From positions 3,720,001-3,784,000 of the forward strand of contig NZ_CP154261.1 in the NCBI RefSeq assembly GCF_039511225.1: a stretch of 64,000 nt of DNA, given 5' to 3'. Below, one piece after another: positions 35,303 to 44,794 of this stretch. The notes beneath the pieces were generated by a model. The model saw only the letters and a list, made by a program, of their open reading frames with translations. It made no database searches and was not told the DNA's origin. Source of the stretch: Sphingobacterium multivorum. GTDB lineage: Bacteria > Bacteroidota > Bacteroidia > Sphingobacteriales > Sphingobacteriaceae. Position 1 is the stretch's first letter. The number at the start of each line of letters is the position of its first letter. The translations under genes were made by a program, and so were the position numbers.

Positions 35303-36809
35303 TATCGTCCTGTTCTAATGCGATCAAAGCGTCGGAAAGATGATTAATGGTATCCGAAGGCAACAAGGAATAGGTGCCGATCGTCTTTACCGCAATATCT
35401 GCCGCGTGCCCATGAATATATACCCCCATAATTAAGGCCTCTTTGGAAGAATACCCCTGTCCAAGCAGGGAGGTAATAATCCCTGTCAGTATATCGCCAC
35501 TGCCTCCTGTCGCCATGCCCACGTTGCCTGTACTATTGAAGTACACGAGTCCATCAGGCATCACCATAGCACTGTTAGCCCCTTTTATTAACACGTAAAA
35601 CTGATATTTACGTGCAAAGACTTTCACTTTCTCGATCTTTTCAAAATCATCCTGCCATGTTCCCAATATCCGGCTAAGTTCTTTTGGATGAGGAGTCAAT
35701 ATACTGTGGGCCGGAACGAAAGACCACAACTCCGGTTCGCGGGCAAGAATGTTCAACGCATCAGCATCCAATACCAAAGGAGTATCATCGATACCAGAAA
35801 CGAATACCTTTAGGGCATCAATTGTATATTGCGCTGTTCCCATACCAATCCCAATACCGATAGACTGATAGCTGGCGACGGTAGGGAATTGGCTAATAAA
35901 ATCTTGCTCGGGATCTGTTATCACCATCGCTTCGGGCACAGTGCTCTGTAAGATGGGATTGCCAGAGGCGGGTACATAAGCAGACGCTAAGCCGCATCCG
36001 GCGCGAAGGGCCGCCTTTAGTGCAAGCTGTACGGCCCCCATTTTACCTTTACTTCCGCCAATAATCAGGGTATGACCAAATGTTCCCTTATGATCAAATT
36101 TCCTTCGCGTTCGGTAAAAGGACCTCACAAGTGCCTGGTCGACATAAAAAAGATTGCTTTTAGCCGCTTCAATTGCCCGCTGACTTAGCTCGATATCCAA
36201 CACCTTAAAGTCTTTTACATACCATTGGTTTTCGGGCAGCAGCAAGGCCTGTTTGGGTGACTGAAAGGTAAAAACCAAATCTGCCCGAATAATGGGAGCA
36301 TCTGCAGCAGTCGTTTCGTCCGCCAAAAGTCCAGAAGGCATATCCACGGAATAGATCCTTGCACCACATCCATTTATACTGGAAATAATACCGTTCCAAG
36401 CAGCTGTTAGTACTGTCTTTAGCCCATAACCAAACAAGCAGTCCAATACGATCACCTGGGAAGGGATATCAATCCGATCTTCAGGACTGATCTTTTGGAT
36501 CATGGAATTGGGTAAACGCTTCTGATTGAAAAGGTTGTCTGGCGAGTACTCTTTCACATCAATCAAATAGACCTTGACTTCGGCCTGCTGCTGATCCAAC
36601 AAGCGGGCGAGCACCAAACCGTCACCGCCATTGTTTCCTTTGCCGCAAAAAATGTAAAAGGTACTGCACTCCAATCGGGGATAAAGTTTTTTTATCTCCT
36701 CGAAAACGACTGTTGCCGCACGTTCCATGAGATCAAGGCTGCTGATTTTCTGATCTCTTAGGGTTTCGATATCAAGGTTATTCATCTGCTGAGCGGAAAG
36801 TATCTTCAT
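35286..36809 (-). CDS. nnr: Bifunctional NAD(P)H-hydrate epimerase / ADP-dependent dehydratase
   Basis: Repairs damaged nicotinamide cofactors: the N-terminal domain epimerises NAD(P)HX, the C-terminal domain dehydrates the S form using ADP. 507 residues from ATG 36809 (MKILSAQQMNNLD, family start); 14 further codons upstream are not supported. Epimerase motifs: FCGKGNNGGDGLVLARLL near 57-74 and VDMPSGLL near 158. Dehydratase motifs: GHTLIIGGSKGKMGA near 255, LTPHPKELSRI near 377, and the ribokinase-type GGSGDILTGII near 448 with its catalytic Asp. Both halves look intact. Confidence 0.94.
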   Translation of the reverse strand: MKILSAQQMNNLDIETLRDQKISSLDLMERAATVVFEEIKKLYPRLECSTFYIFCGKGNNGGDGLVLARLLDQQQAEVKVYLIDVKEYSPDNLFNQKRLPNSMIQKISPEDRIDIPSQVIVLDCLFGYGLKTVLTAAWNGIISSINGCGARIYSVDMPSGLLADETTAADAPIIRADLVFTFQSPKQALLLPENQWYVKDFKVLDIELSQRAIEAAKSNLFYVDQALVRSFYRTRRKFDHKGTFGHTLIIGGSKGKMGAVQLALKAALRAGCGLASAYVPASGNPILQSTVPEAMVITDPEQDFISQFPTVASYQSIGIGIGMGTAQYTIDALKVFVSGIDDTPLVLDADALNILAREPELWSFVPAHSILTPHPKELSRILGTWQDDFEKIEKVKVFARKYQFYVLIKGANSAMVMPDGLVYFNSTGNVGMATGGSGDILTGIITSLLGQGYSSKEALIMGVYIHGHAADIAVKTIGTYSLLPSDTINHLSDALIALEQDDNGFVH

Positions 36810-36934
36810 GTCGTTGCTATTTTTATTGAAAGTACCTATTCTCAGGGTCAATTAAAAATTTCCGTACATTTTGAGTACCCGATCGGGATTCTCAATGCGT
36901 AATCCGATCAGGTCGCTGCAATGAATATGTGCTT

Positions 36935-39900
36935 CTATTCAACTGTTGTTGCCTGCTTTACCCCTCCAGTCCGTTTTAAAGTTCCCCAGGTATTTAATTC
37001 ACCTTTAATGGCCTTTCTGACAGACTTGAATAAAACGAAATACATCAGTTGCCGCCAGAAAAATCGTTGCGGAAACAAATAAATTAAATTTCTGAGTTTC
37101 TCGCCTTCCATTTTAAAAGCAATACCCGCGAAGAATATATCCACAAATACAAAAAGTAAATAATAAAACATCACTTGACCAAAACCGTTATGCAGTGAAA
37201 ACAGTCCAGCAATTCCCGTCCAGCTGATACCATTCACCTCACTGAGAGAGAAGAGACCACTCACTAGGGAAAATAACATAAATATATCAGCCAAAGGCGC
37301 AAATAAGGGGAGTATGATCTGAAATATTAGAATATTGGGCATTCCGACCATACCAAAATAGCCATATTTGGGATTCAATAAGGTCTGTTTATTTTTCCAA
37401 AAACTTTGCAACACACCAAAACTCCAGCGGAAACGTTGCTTAAAGAGCATTCTGACTGTATCTGGTGCTTCGGTATATGCGATCGCTTCTGACGAATTCC
37501 GAACGGTATAACCGGCTTTTAATATACGCATCGTTAAGTCACAATCTTCGGCCAGTGTATCTGTTGTAAATCCGCCAACTTCCAGAATAACAGACCGCCG
37601 AAAGGCGCCGATTGCCCCGGGGACAACTGAAATCATATTGAGCAGATCGAAAGCTCGCCGATCCATATTTTGTGAAGTGACATACTCGATTGCTTGCCAA
37701 TGGGTCAATATATTGTGTACATTGCCCACCTTAACACTTCCTGCAACAGCTGCAACCTGGGCTGTATTGAAATATTTCATCAATTGCTTTAAAGCATCTG
37801 TCTTCAGCTGTGTGTCGGCATCAATACAGAGCACAAACGGTGCATCAGATTGTTGGATACCATAGTTAAGCGCCGAGGCTTTTCCGCCATTTGGTTTTGT
37901 AAATATCCTTACCATGGGATGATCACCATACACCTTACTGACCATTTCAAAAGTCTTGTCCTTCGATCCATCATCAACAAAAATCAATTCATAATTGGGG
38001 TAATCCAAATTCAACAGGCTTTTTATAGTTGCCAACACGGTTATTTCCTCATTATAGGCAGGAATAATCACACTGACCCTCTCCCGGGAATCCAAAACCA
38101 ATTGAGATTGATCTTTTTTACTTTTTTGTTTTTGCCGGACTGCCAGATAAGCAATCATTGCTGTTCTAAAAATTGCCAATACAATGGCAATGGAAAATAC
38201 CAGGTTAAGAAAGATGTTCCCATAAAACAATGTTCCCAAGAACAAGCGGTTGGAAGATCCACTAAATCCCGAATCGGAAGCATTTTCGACGGGCGGCATC
38301 AGTTCATCACGTTTTTTGCCCATTAGATCACCAATCGTCGCAAATTTATATCCCTGAGATTTAAAATAATGAATAATACGAGGCAAGGCGGCTATGGTCG
38401 CTTCTCGGTTGCCTCCGGCATCATGTAATAGGATAATGTTGCCATTATCGCGTTGTTTGATGACTTCATTATAGATTTCATCCGGCGTACGGCCAGGTAA
38501 CCAATCATTGGGATCAATGTACTCGCCGATATTGATGTAGTTCTCTTTACGGCTCTGAGCCACGGGTAGGATTTCGGCCACCGTCTGCGGTTCGGCATCG
38601 GCATTAAAAGGAGCCCGAAAAAGGATGGTACTATGACCGGTTATACACTCAATGATCTTTCGGGTGGCGTTCAACTCGAACTTAACACGATTTGGCCCTA
38701 TTGTGGACATATCGGGGTGAAAAAAAGTATGGTTACCGATTTCATGTCCCTCCTGGTATTCGCGACGGACCAGATCCATATTTTTCTCAGCCATCACACC
38801 CACAAGAAAGAAAGCTCCCGGAACACGTTCTTTTTTTAAGATGTCCAATACTTGTGGCGTATAAGTAGGATCAGGCCCATCATCGAATGTGAGCACCACC
38901 GTCTTGTCTCTTTCTCCAAAGCGCTTAATAACGTAATTACTCGGTGTTTTTACATACACCTGGTCCTGAATCATCAGCGTCGATGGATCGTAAGTAAATT
39001 TAACTTCCCCAGGAGCCGGGCTATTGACCAAATCCAAAATTTCTCCATCGCCAATATATTGAATGCCTCCCACCTTGATCTGACTTATTTTCCGAAAGTC
39101 AAAGGGTTCTTTTTTCAAATTTTCTTGATTCAATGATCTGGAAATAAACGACCATAAACGAGCGTCTTCACTTCCCAAACGCCAAAGAGCAATGCCTGCA
39201 AGTCCCCAGTCATCGGCTTTGCGGATGAGATTGAAATAAGTTGCGGCATCGGTGAAATAGACATCATGGTGCATCCCCGCACCATCTGTATAGCTGAAGT
39301 TGAGATTGGAAGATTGGGGATCAAAAGTAATTCTGGCATTGTAATTATGCGCCAAAATAACGGCGTTATCATAGGTCAACGTCTTGCCGACCCGATCTTT
39401 CGGCCAGTCATATCCATAACATGCCAAAGCCAAAATCACTTTGTCTGCATCGATCTTATTGCAAAGTTCATCCAGGTTCTTTTCAACCCATGCCTGATGT
39501 GAAATGGCGCCGGCATTACTTTCAATCGAATGCTGGTCATAAGCCATCAAAATAATATAGTCGTTATATTTTTGTAACGAAACTGGATCATAATCATCAT
39601 TTTCAGGTGAAATATCCTGCGTAACAAGCAGGCCCTCGGTGTGAAATACCGTATAGATATGCGCCATAAAATCGTTTAATGGCTTGTGGTCATCCAACTG
39701 TAAATTCTCAAAGTCGATATTTATTCCGGAAAAGCCATTTCGTTTGACTTTGAGCAGGATGTCGTCTATGAAGCGCTGCTGTTTATCCGGATGAAGCAAG
39801 ATGGCTTTCACCGTCTGCCCATCAAAATCGTTACCACTGAAATTGGAAATCTGCGCAATTGCTTTACGCTTATATTGATGGATCACCTTAAGCGCTGCAG

Positions 39901-40363
39901 TATCCGCTTTATCAACCACGGTATCCTGGGTGGGTACCGTAAAAAAGGACTCCATGGCAACCATATCCAGATGACCGATATTTCGGCGTAAATCGGACAG
40001 CGATTGCTCGCGGACTTCATTGGACCAAGAACTGACATAAAAGCCCATATTGATCCTATTTTTGGTTCCAATATGTTTTAAATGCTTGAGCTCGCGATCA
40101 TGCCTGATCTTCTCCAATTCGGATTTTACAATGGTAAACTCCTTAAATTGTTTGGATTTTTTTAATCTGGCGGTGGACTTTTCGGTCAACGCTGTGTTGG
40201 TATTAATTGTTGGAAAAGGAGGAATCTGAATCTTTCCCAATGTATACACCACACAAATTACCCCAATGACCAAACCGATCACCAATGCACTGCTCATCCA
40301 TGAAAAAGCGTACCAGCGCTTTTTGCTTGACGTCTGAAAAATCTGTTTTTCTGACATAACCAT
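36935..40363 (-). CDS. Three-domain GH18-like / NodB deacetylase / GT2 synthase fusion
   Basis: 1142 residues. One membrane helix (about 20-40), a GH18-like domain (about 105-430) with FSGINIDFEN carrying the catalytic-type Glu near 216, a polysaccharide deacetylase domain with TFDDGPDPTYTP near 492 and NHTFFHPD near 545, a membrane helix near 715, then a GT2 synthase (VSVIIPAYNEE near 763, FVDDGSKDKT, DADTQL, EDCDLTMRIL, QRFRWSFG near 979) and three or more C-terminal helices. The order suggests synthesis, deacetylation and trimming of an aminosugar polymer across the inner membrane. Starts at residue 1 or 3 are equally possible. Confidence 0.9.
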   Translation of the reverse strand: MVMSEKQIFQTSSKKRWYAFSWMSSALVIGLVIGVICVVYTLGKIQIPPFPTINTNTALTEKSTARLKKSKQFKEFTIVKSELEKIRHDRELKHLKHIGTKNRINMGFYVSSWSNEVREQSLSDLRRNIGHLDMVAMESFFTVPTQDTVVDKADTAALKVIHQYKRKAIAQISNFSGNDFDGQTVKAILLHPDKQQRFIDDILLKVKRNGFSGINIDFENLQLDDHKPLNDFMAHIYTVFHTEGLLVTQDISPENDDYDPVSLQKYNDYIILMAYDQHSIESNAGAISHQAWVEKNLDELCNKIDADKVILALACYGYDWPKDRVGKTLTYDNAVILAHNYNARITFDPQSSNLNFSYTDGAGMHHDVYFTDAATYFNLIRKADDWGLAGIALWRLGSEDARLWSFISRSLNQENLKKEPFDFRKISQIKVGGIQYIGDGEILDLVNSPAPGEVKFTYDPSTLMIQDQVYVKTPSNYVIKRFGERDKTVVLTFDDGPDPTYTPQVLDILKKERVPGAFFLVGVMAEKNMDLVRREYQEGHEIGNHTFFHPDMSTIGPNRVKFELNATRKIIECITGHSTILFRAPFNADAEPQTVAEILPVAQSRKENYINIGEYIDPNDWLPGRTPDEIYNEVIKQRDNGNIILLHDAGGNREATIAALPRIIHYFKSQGYKFATIGDLMGKKRDELMPPVENASDSGFSGSSNRLFLGTLFYGNIFLNLVFSIAIVLAIFRTAMIAYLAVRQKQKSKKDQSQLVLDSRERVSVIIPAYNEEITVLATIKSLLNLDYPNYELIFVDDGSKDKTFEMVSKVYGDHPMVRIFTKPNGGKASALNYGIQQSDAPFVLCIDADTQLKTDALKQLMKYFNTAQVAAVAGSVKVGNVHNILTHWQAIEYVTSQNMDRRAFDLLNMISVVPGAIGAFRRSVILEVGGFTTDTLAEDCDLTMRILKAGYTVRNSSEAIAYTEAPDTVRMLFKQRFRWSFGVLQSFWKNKQTLLNPKYGYFGMVGMPNILIFQIILPLFAPLADIFMLFSLVSGLFSLSEVNGISWTGIAGLFSLHNGFGQVMFYYLLFVFVDIFFAGIAFKMEGEKLRNLIYLFPQRFFWRQLMYFVLFKSVRKAIKGELNTWGTLKRTGGVKQATTVE

Positions 40364-40520
40364 ATTCGTATTAACTTCGGCTAAGCTACATCAGAAAATG
40401 ATCCAAACAGTTGATAAACAGCTTAAAAATTTCTTAATTTTTTCAAATGTTTCACGCTTCGAATTGCATTTAAATTTATTTATATTCGTTGCAACACGTT
40501 GCACTAACTAAAACTTATCG

Positions 40521-41360
40521 ATGCGATCACTATATGTCCTCCTTCCCCTCCTTTCTTGTCGGGTCTTTAGCGGCTGCGGACAGCCAAATGTTGCTGCATC
40601 AAAATCCCAAGTGCTCGAGTCTGTCACTCCGGAAGTAGCGCGAACTGACGGCAACCAGTTTATTAACGCCGCTGGGATGACGGTCAAATCACGCATTTTA
40701 TTGCCGGAAGGCTTTAAAAGGGCAAACTATCGGACTGAAGAATTTGGAAATTTCCTTGAAAATCTTCCATTGTACCCCATCGACAGGGAGGTACATTATT
40801 ACAATGGAAAAATTAAACCTAGAAATAACATCTACAACAGTGTGGTAAAGCTGGACATCGGAAAGCGCGATTTACACCAATGCGCGGATGCTGTCATGCG
40901 GCTCAGGGCAGATTACTTATACCAACAAAAGCGGTACAAGGATATCAAATTTAACTTCCTTTCAGACGGTAAACCCCGTACATTTACAAACTACGCAAAA
41001 GGAGATTACGCCTACCCAACCTATTGGAAATATTTGGAATATATTTTTGCCTATGCAAATACGGCTTCACTACATGATGAGCTGCCCCGTGTAAAAACGA
41101 CTCAAGAAGTTAAGATTGGAGATACTTTTATCCAAAAAGGATCTCCTATTGGCCATGCAATCATTGTAGTTGATCTGGCCAAGGACAGCACTGGAAAAAC
41201 AATTTTACTACTCGCACAAAGCTACATGCCAGCCCAAGAAATACAAATTTTAAACAATTGGAACAACAGCAAGCTTAGTCCTTGGTACGATATTGACCAA
41301 GATATTATAAAAACCCCTGAATGGACATTTTATCCTAAAAACCTTAAAACCTGGGAGTAG
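40521..41360 (+). CDS. DUF4846 lipoprotein
   Basis: 279 residues. Lipoprotein signal with lipobox VFSGC (Cys19). The mature part has the DUF4846 pattern: LLPEGFKRANYRTEEFGNFL, YNGKIKPRNNIYNSVVKLDIG, LHQCADAVMRLRADYLY, then GDTFIQKGSPIGHAIIVVDLA and LLAQSYMPAQEIQIL. The GHA...D...Q pattern near the end recalls a papain/NlpC-like fold but the catalytic set is not certain to me. Function unknown. Single-gene unit divergent from the large synthase fusion. Confidence 0.88.
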   Translation: MRSLYVLLPLLSCRVFSGCGQPNVAASKSQVLESVTPEVARTDGNQFINAAGMTVKSRILLPEGFKRANYRTEEFGNFLENLPLYPIDREVHYYNGKIKPRNNIYNSVVKLDIGKRDLHQCADAVMRLRADYLYQQKRYKDIKFNFLSDGKPRTFTNYAKGDYAYPTYWKYLEYIFAYANTASLHDELPRVKTTQEVKIGDTFIQKGSPIGHAIIVVDLAKDSTGKTILLLAQSYMPAQEIQILNNWNNSKLSPWYDIDQDIIKTPEWTFYPKNLKTWE

Positions 41361-41459
41361 TCCACTGTGAACAAGACTGTCGTTAAAATCGACCGGATGG
41401 TTGTCCATACAAGCAGTAAAAAATAATAAAAGATATTTTTGTCTTTTATTATAATTCTC

Positions 41460-41467
41460 TATTTTTG
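41460..41467 (+). promoter_or_regulatory. TAnnTTTG promoter box of the flavohaemoglobin gene
   Basis: TATTTTTG, with a TTTG at 41438-41441 (18-base spacer). It gives a leader of about 115 bases before the ATG at 41588. Confidence 0.55.
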
Positions 41468-41478
41468 TAAACGATAGT

Positions 41479-41490
41479 CATTTGCAAATG
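41479..41490. promoter_or_regulatory. Candidate operator CATTTGCAAATG of the flavohaemoglobin gene
   Basis: Perfect 12-bp palindrome 12 bases after the promoter box, so just downstream of the predicted transcript start. The same CATTTGCAAA core overlaps the promoter of the neighbouring Rrf2-type regulator gene (42865-42874). Confidence 0.4.
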
Positions 41491-41587
41491 AACCCTATCA
41501 AGGTTATAAGATTCCTCACAGCGAGTGGATTTTTTCATTTTTTATTCTGATCAAATAAAAGATAAAAAGGTATTTAAATATTTTATT

Positions 41588-42790
41588 ATGATTACTGAAG
41601 CACAAAAAGAGTTAATCAAAGGTACTGTACCGGTTTTAAAAGAACATGGTGTAGCGCTGACCAGTCATTTTTATAAACGTATGTTTGACCACAATCCGGA
41701 GCTTAAACATATCTTCAATATGGGAAACCAACAAAATGCGCGACAACAAACGGCTTTGGCTACAGCAGTATTAGCCTATGCGGAGCATATTGAGAATCCC
41801 GCAGTCCTTCTTTCGGCAGTGAAACATATCGGACAAAAACACAGTAGCCTCAATATTCGTCCGGAGCATTATCAGATTGTTGGGAAGCATTTATTGGCGT
41901 CCATTCAGGAAGTATTGGGGGATGCTGCAACAGCAGAACTAATTGAAGCCTGGGAAGTTGCCTATTTTCAGCTAGCAGATCTGATGATCGGAGTCGAAAA
42001 GGATATGTATAATCAGATGATCCAAAACGACGGCGGATGGACGGGCTGGAAGCCATTCACCATTATAAAAGTGGTAGCCGAGACCGATGAGATTCAGTCT
42101 ATTTATCTCAGGCCAACAGATCAAGGAAGACTTCCAAAACATGCGGCAGGCCAGTATGTAAGTGTACGTGTATTTCTTCCCGAATTACACCTTTATCAAC
42201 CCAGACAATATAGTCTTTCCGATGCGAGTAATGGCGAGTACCTCCAGATTTCGGTAAAAAGAGAAGCTGCGGGAGGAAAACCTGAGGGTATGGTGAGCAA
42301 TTATATACATCAATACGTTGAGGTTGGAAAACAACTGGAACTCACAGCGCCAACGGGTTCCTTTCAGCTTATCGAATGTGAAAAACCACATGTATTTATC
42401 AGTGGCGGCGTTGGTCAGACCCCATTGATCGCCATGTTAGAGCATTTAGCGGACAAGAAAGAAGACAAACCGATCACTTGGATCCACGGATGCCGTAACC
42501 CTGATCTACATGCGTTTAAAGAAAGAGTGAAAACATTGGAAAGCCAACATCAAAACATAACTACTTTTTCTTTCTATGACGAAGCAGAGGATGCGGACGC
42601 GAATGTTCTTACGGGTTGGGTTGACCTTGCTAAAATAGATGCTTCTTATCTTCCACAGGAGGCAAACTATTACCTCTGTGGGCCAGCAGGATTCATCAAA
42701 AAGCACTTCCAATATTTAATTAATCAGGGTATCGACGCGGAGAACATTCATTTCGAAGAATTTGGTCCCGCATCGCTGCAACTAAATTAA
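41588..42790 (+). CDS. hmp: Flavohaemoglobin / nitric oxide dioxygenase
   Basis: Oxidises NO to nitrate with O2 and NAD(P)H in the cytoplasm. 400 residues, the family length, from ATG 41588 (MITEAQKELIKGTVPVLKEHG); the 21 codons upstream in frame have no support. The globin domain has the proximal His region HIGQKHSSLNIRPEHY near 80-95; the FAD domain has RQYSLSDASNGEYLQISVKRE; the NAD domain has GGVGQTPLIAML near 275 and YLCGPAGF near 365. An Rrf2-family regulator gene follows 97 bases downstream on the same strand and shares a putative operator, which suggests NO-responsive repression. Confidence 0.96.
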   Translation: MITEAQKELIKGTVPVLKEHGVALTSHFYKRMFDHNPELKHIFNMGNQQNARQQTALATAVLAYAEHIENPAVLLSAVKHIGQKHSSLNIRPEHYQIVGKHLLASIQEVLGDAATAELIEAWEVAYFQLADLMIGVEKDMYNQMIQNDGGWTGWKPFTIIKVVAETDEIQSIYLRPTDQGRLPKHAAGQYVSVRVFLPELHLYQPRQYSLSDASNGEYLQISVKREAAGGKPEGMVSNYIHQYVEVGKQLELTAPTGSFQLIECEKPHVFISGGVGQTPLIAMLEHLADKKEDKPITWIHGCRNPDLHAFKERVKTLESQHQNITTFSFYDEAEDADANVLTGWVDLAKIDASYLPQEANYYLCGPAGFIKKHFQYLINQGIDAENIHFEEFGPASLQLN

Positions 42791-42814
42791 TTGTACCGCC
42801 CCAATTCATCAGGT

Positions 42815-42856
42815 AGTCATCCCTAATTTTTAATCATTGGCGGATGGCTATTTTTG
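42815..42856 (+). terminator. Weak candidate terminator after hmp
   Basis: AGTCATCC (42815-42822) can pair with GGATGGCT (42842-42849), one wobble, followed by ATTTTTG. The loop is long (19 bases), so the call is weak. Confidence 0.35.
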
Positions 42857-42862
42857 ATTTTG

Positions 42863-42870
42863 TACATTTG
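42863..42870 (+). promoter_or_regulatory. TAnnTTTG promoter box of the Rrf2-type regulator, overlapping an operator-like motif
   Basis: TACATTTG, 17 bases before the ATG at 42888. The last bases are part of CATTTGCAAA, the core shared with the hmp leader, so a bound repressor would cover the promoter. Confidence 0.5.
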
Positions 42871-42887
42871 CAAAAAGCAATGAGATT

Positions 42888-43367
42888 ATGGGTATTTTTT
42901 CTAAAACATGTGAATATGGACTAAGGGCAGTTTTTTTTATCGCACAAAGTTCCCAGGAAAATAAACGCGTGGGCATAAAAGAAATAGCTGAGAGCATCCA
43001 TTCTCCAGAGGCCTTTCTGGGCAAGATACTGCAGAATCTAAGCCGAGCAGGCATCATTCGATCCATGAAGGGACCTGGCGGTGGGTTTTACCTCGACAGC
43101 GGAGATATGTCCACACCACTATCCGAGGTCGTTAAAGCGATCGACGGAGAAAGTCTATTTGTCGGCTGCGGCATGGGGCTTGAATTCTGCTCCGAACAAT
43201 ATCCCTGTCCCTTGCATCACGAGTTCAAAAGCATACGCAATAAGCTCTCGGAAATGCTTCAAAAAACAACGGTCGGACAATTCAATGATGACCTCATAAA
43301 AGGGAAAATCCTATTAACGAAAAGCCATATCGACCCGGATAAAACCAGGGATAATTCTTTGGATTAA
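42888..43367 (+). CDS. Rrf2-family regulator, NsrR-like
   Basis: 159 residues. Winged-helix DNA-binding domain (KTCEYGLRAVFFIAQ ... RVGIKEIAESIHSPEAFLGKILQNLSRAGIIRSMKGPGGGFYL), the standard Rrf2 N-terminus. Three cysteines follow in the cluster-binding region (GCGMGLEFCSEQYPC), the arrangement of Fe-S sensors such as NsrR and IscR. The helical C-terminus has KLSEMLQKTTVGQF. Location directly after hmp points to nitric-oxide sensing, with the cluster lost or nitrosylated on exposure; this is inference from family and context. Confidence 0.9.
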   Translation: MGIFSKTCEYGLRAVFFIAQSSQENKRVGIKEIAESIHSPEAFLGKILQNLSRAGIIRSMKGPGGGFYLDSGDMSTPLSEVVKAIDGESLFVGCGMGLEFCSEQYPCPLHHEFKSIRNKLSEMLQKTTVGQFNDDLIKGKILLTKSHIDPDKTRDNSLD

Positions 43368-44794
43368 CAGGTTTAATCTTCAGTTTTTTCCTTCCTATTT
43401 TCTGCCTGTTCGCCCTTATAAAAATAATGAGACGCGCATAAATCCCGCCTTTTATAACATCAATATTAAATTGACGCAACATCAATTAAACACATGAAAA
43501 ACAATTACATAAACATTTTAAAGCCTTAAAAAAAACAGAATTTAAGGTAACCTACCATCCATTTGCCAAAGGGCCTAAAATCTCCCTCAATTCGACCTTT
43601 TAGGCTGAAACTACGCTTGTAAGAAAACCGATCTGGCAGGACCCGGCCGCCTTGATATAACTTCCTGAAAGTAACGTTCATTTTTTATCTAAACAGCCCT
43701 ATTTAACGCAGAAATGGGATTTCTTCCTAACCGATCACTGGGCAATAATTGCCCTCTTTTTATAGCTTTCCTTTGGGTTAAACCCAAAAAATGAGGATTA
43801 TTCTCTGACTACTACTGCATTTTTAAGCCTTTTTCAAGGATAGAACACAAAATTAAAAAAAATAAAAAATTAATCTCTAAATAACAATGAATTACACCGT
43901 CTATGTAAACAAAAAAAACACATAAAAACACACAATAAAAGGTCTTGTTTGAATAAAAAAAGATATGGATAAAATTTTATCCGTACCTTTTTTTATTCAA
44001 GCACAGCTCAAAGGAAACAGCTTCTCCTTGCCGCCTTACACACAAGTCTAACTGATAACGACTATTAATTCCTATCACGTGTTTCGTACAATTCAAGATA
44101 GCTTTGCAACGAGCCACACTTTCAAGGATAACCACAGACAAAAAAAGGATTACATTCCCAAATGATCGGCTTCTGAAATAGAGAGCATTTTACCAGGCCG
44201 AAACCCCACTCGGGGTGGGCCGCTCATGCCTACATCAAAACACCCAATTTAACAAGCTTTTCGCGCGATATAAAACAGTAACTATTCAGGATCGGTCATT
44301 CCCACGTAATCATCATAAAGTCGCTTAAAACGCACGATAATAGCTTTTCAGTCTAACAATTGACCAATCTTAAAAACTCCGCGGTAGACTTACCTGTTTT
44401 TTTAAAGATTAAGCTACGAGGCGACTTAAATTACTACCAACGGGAAGTCATCGAAAGTCATCGAAGTATCCCCATATCCAAATCTAGCCACCTCTTAATC
44501 GATTTAAGGCAACATCTCCCTACGAAGCACTAGATTAATCTTTTCAAAACAAGAAAAGCACAGAAGAGCTTAAAACGGTTCAAACATCATACCTGCGCCA
44601 GAATCTGATTGGTTAGTTAATAGATTCCGGTTACCGAAGAACAATAAATAGACAAATAAAAAGCTTTAAAACAAATAAATGAACCAAATCAGTTAAATTA
44701 AAATGTCACAAAATAAATTACCTTATACCTTAAAATCAGATTTGGAAAGTGCAATACAGGCTGTTTTATTATCTTTAAACTTTTTAAAAAGACC
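43368..44794. other. 1.4-kb gap without an intact gene, rich in inverted repeats
   Basis: No frame of convincing length on either strand. Contents: GCCTAAAA/TTTTAGGC pairing near 43573-43604; GGGCA/TGCCC hairpin at 43740-43754 followed by TCTTTTTAT, a plausible terminator; palindrome TTTGGGTTAAACCCAAA near 43777; a near-perfect 52-bp palindrome at 43949-44000; a GC-rich hairpin GGCC..ACCCC/GGGGT..GGCC at 44196-44221; and on the minus strand scraps resembling an AraC-type DNA-binding domain (44286-44430). It may hold one or more small RNAs or be a decayed region. Confidence 0.6.
43949..44000. repeat. Near-perfect 52-bp palindrome
   Basis: Outer arms of 14 bases (43949-43962 TTGAATAAAAAAAG; 43987-44000 CTTTTTTTATTCAA) are perfect; the inner 24 bases are palindromic except for two wobble-compatible positions. 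The A and T runs at the edges would let the stem act as a terminator in both directions, yet no gene ends close by. Confidence 0.85.

Noticed and set aside
44440..44475. Tandem GTCATCGAA copies
   Set aside because: Only two copies; too short to call a repeat family.
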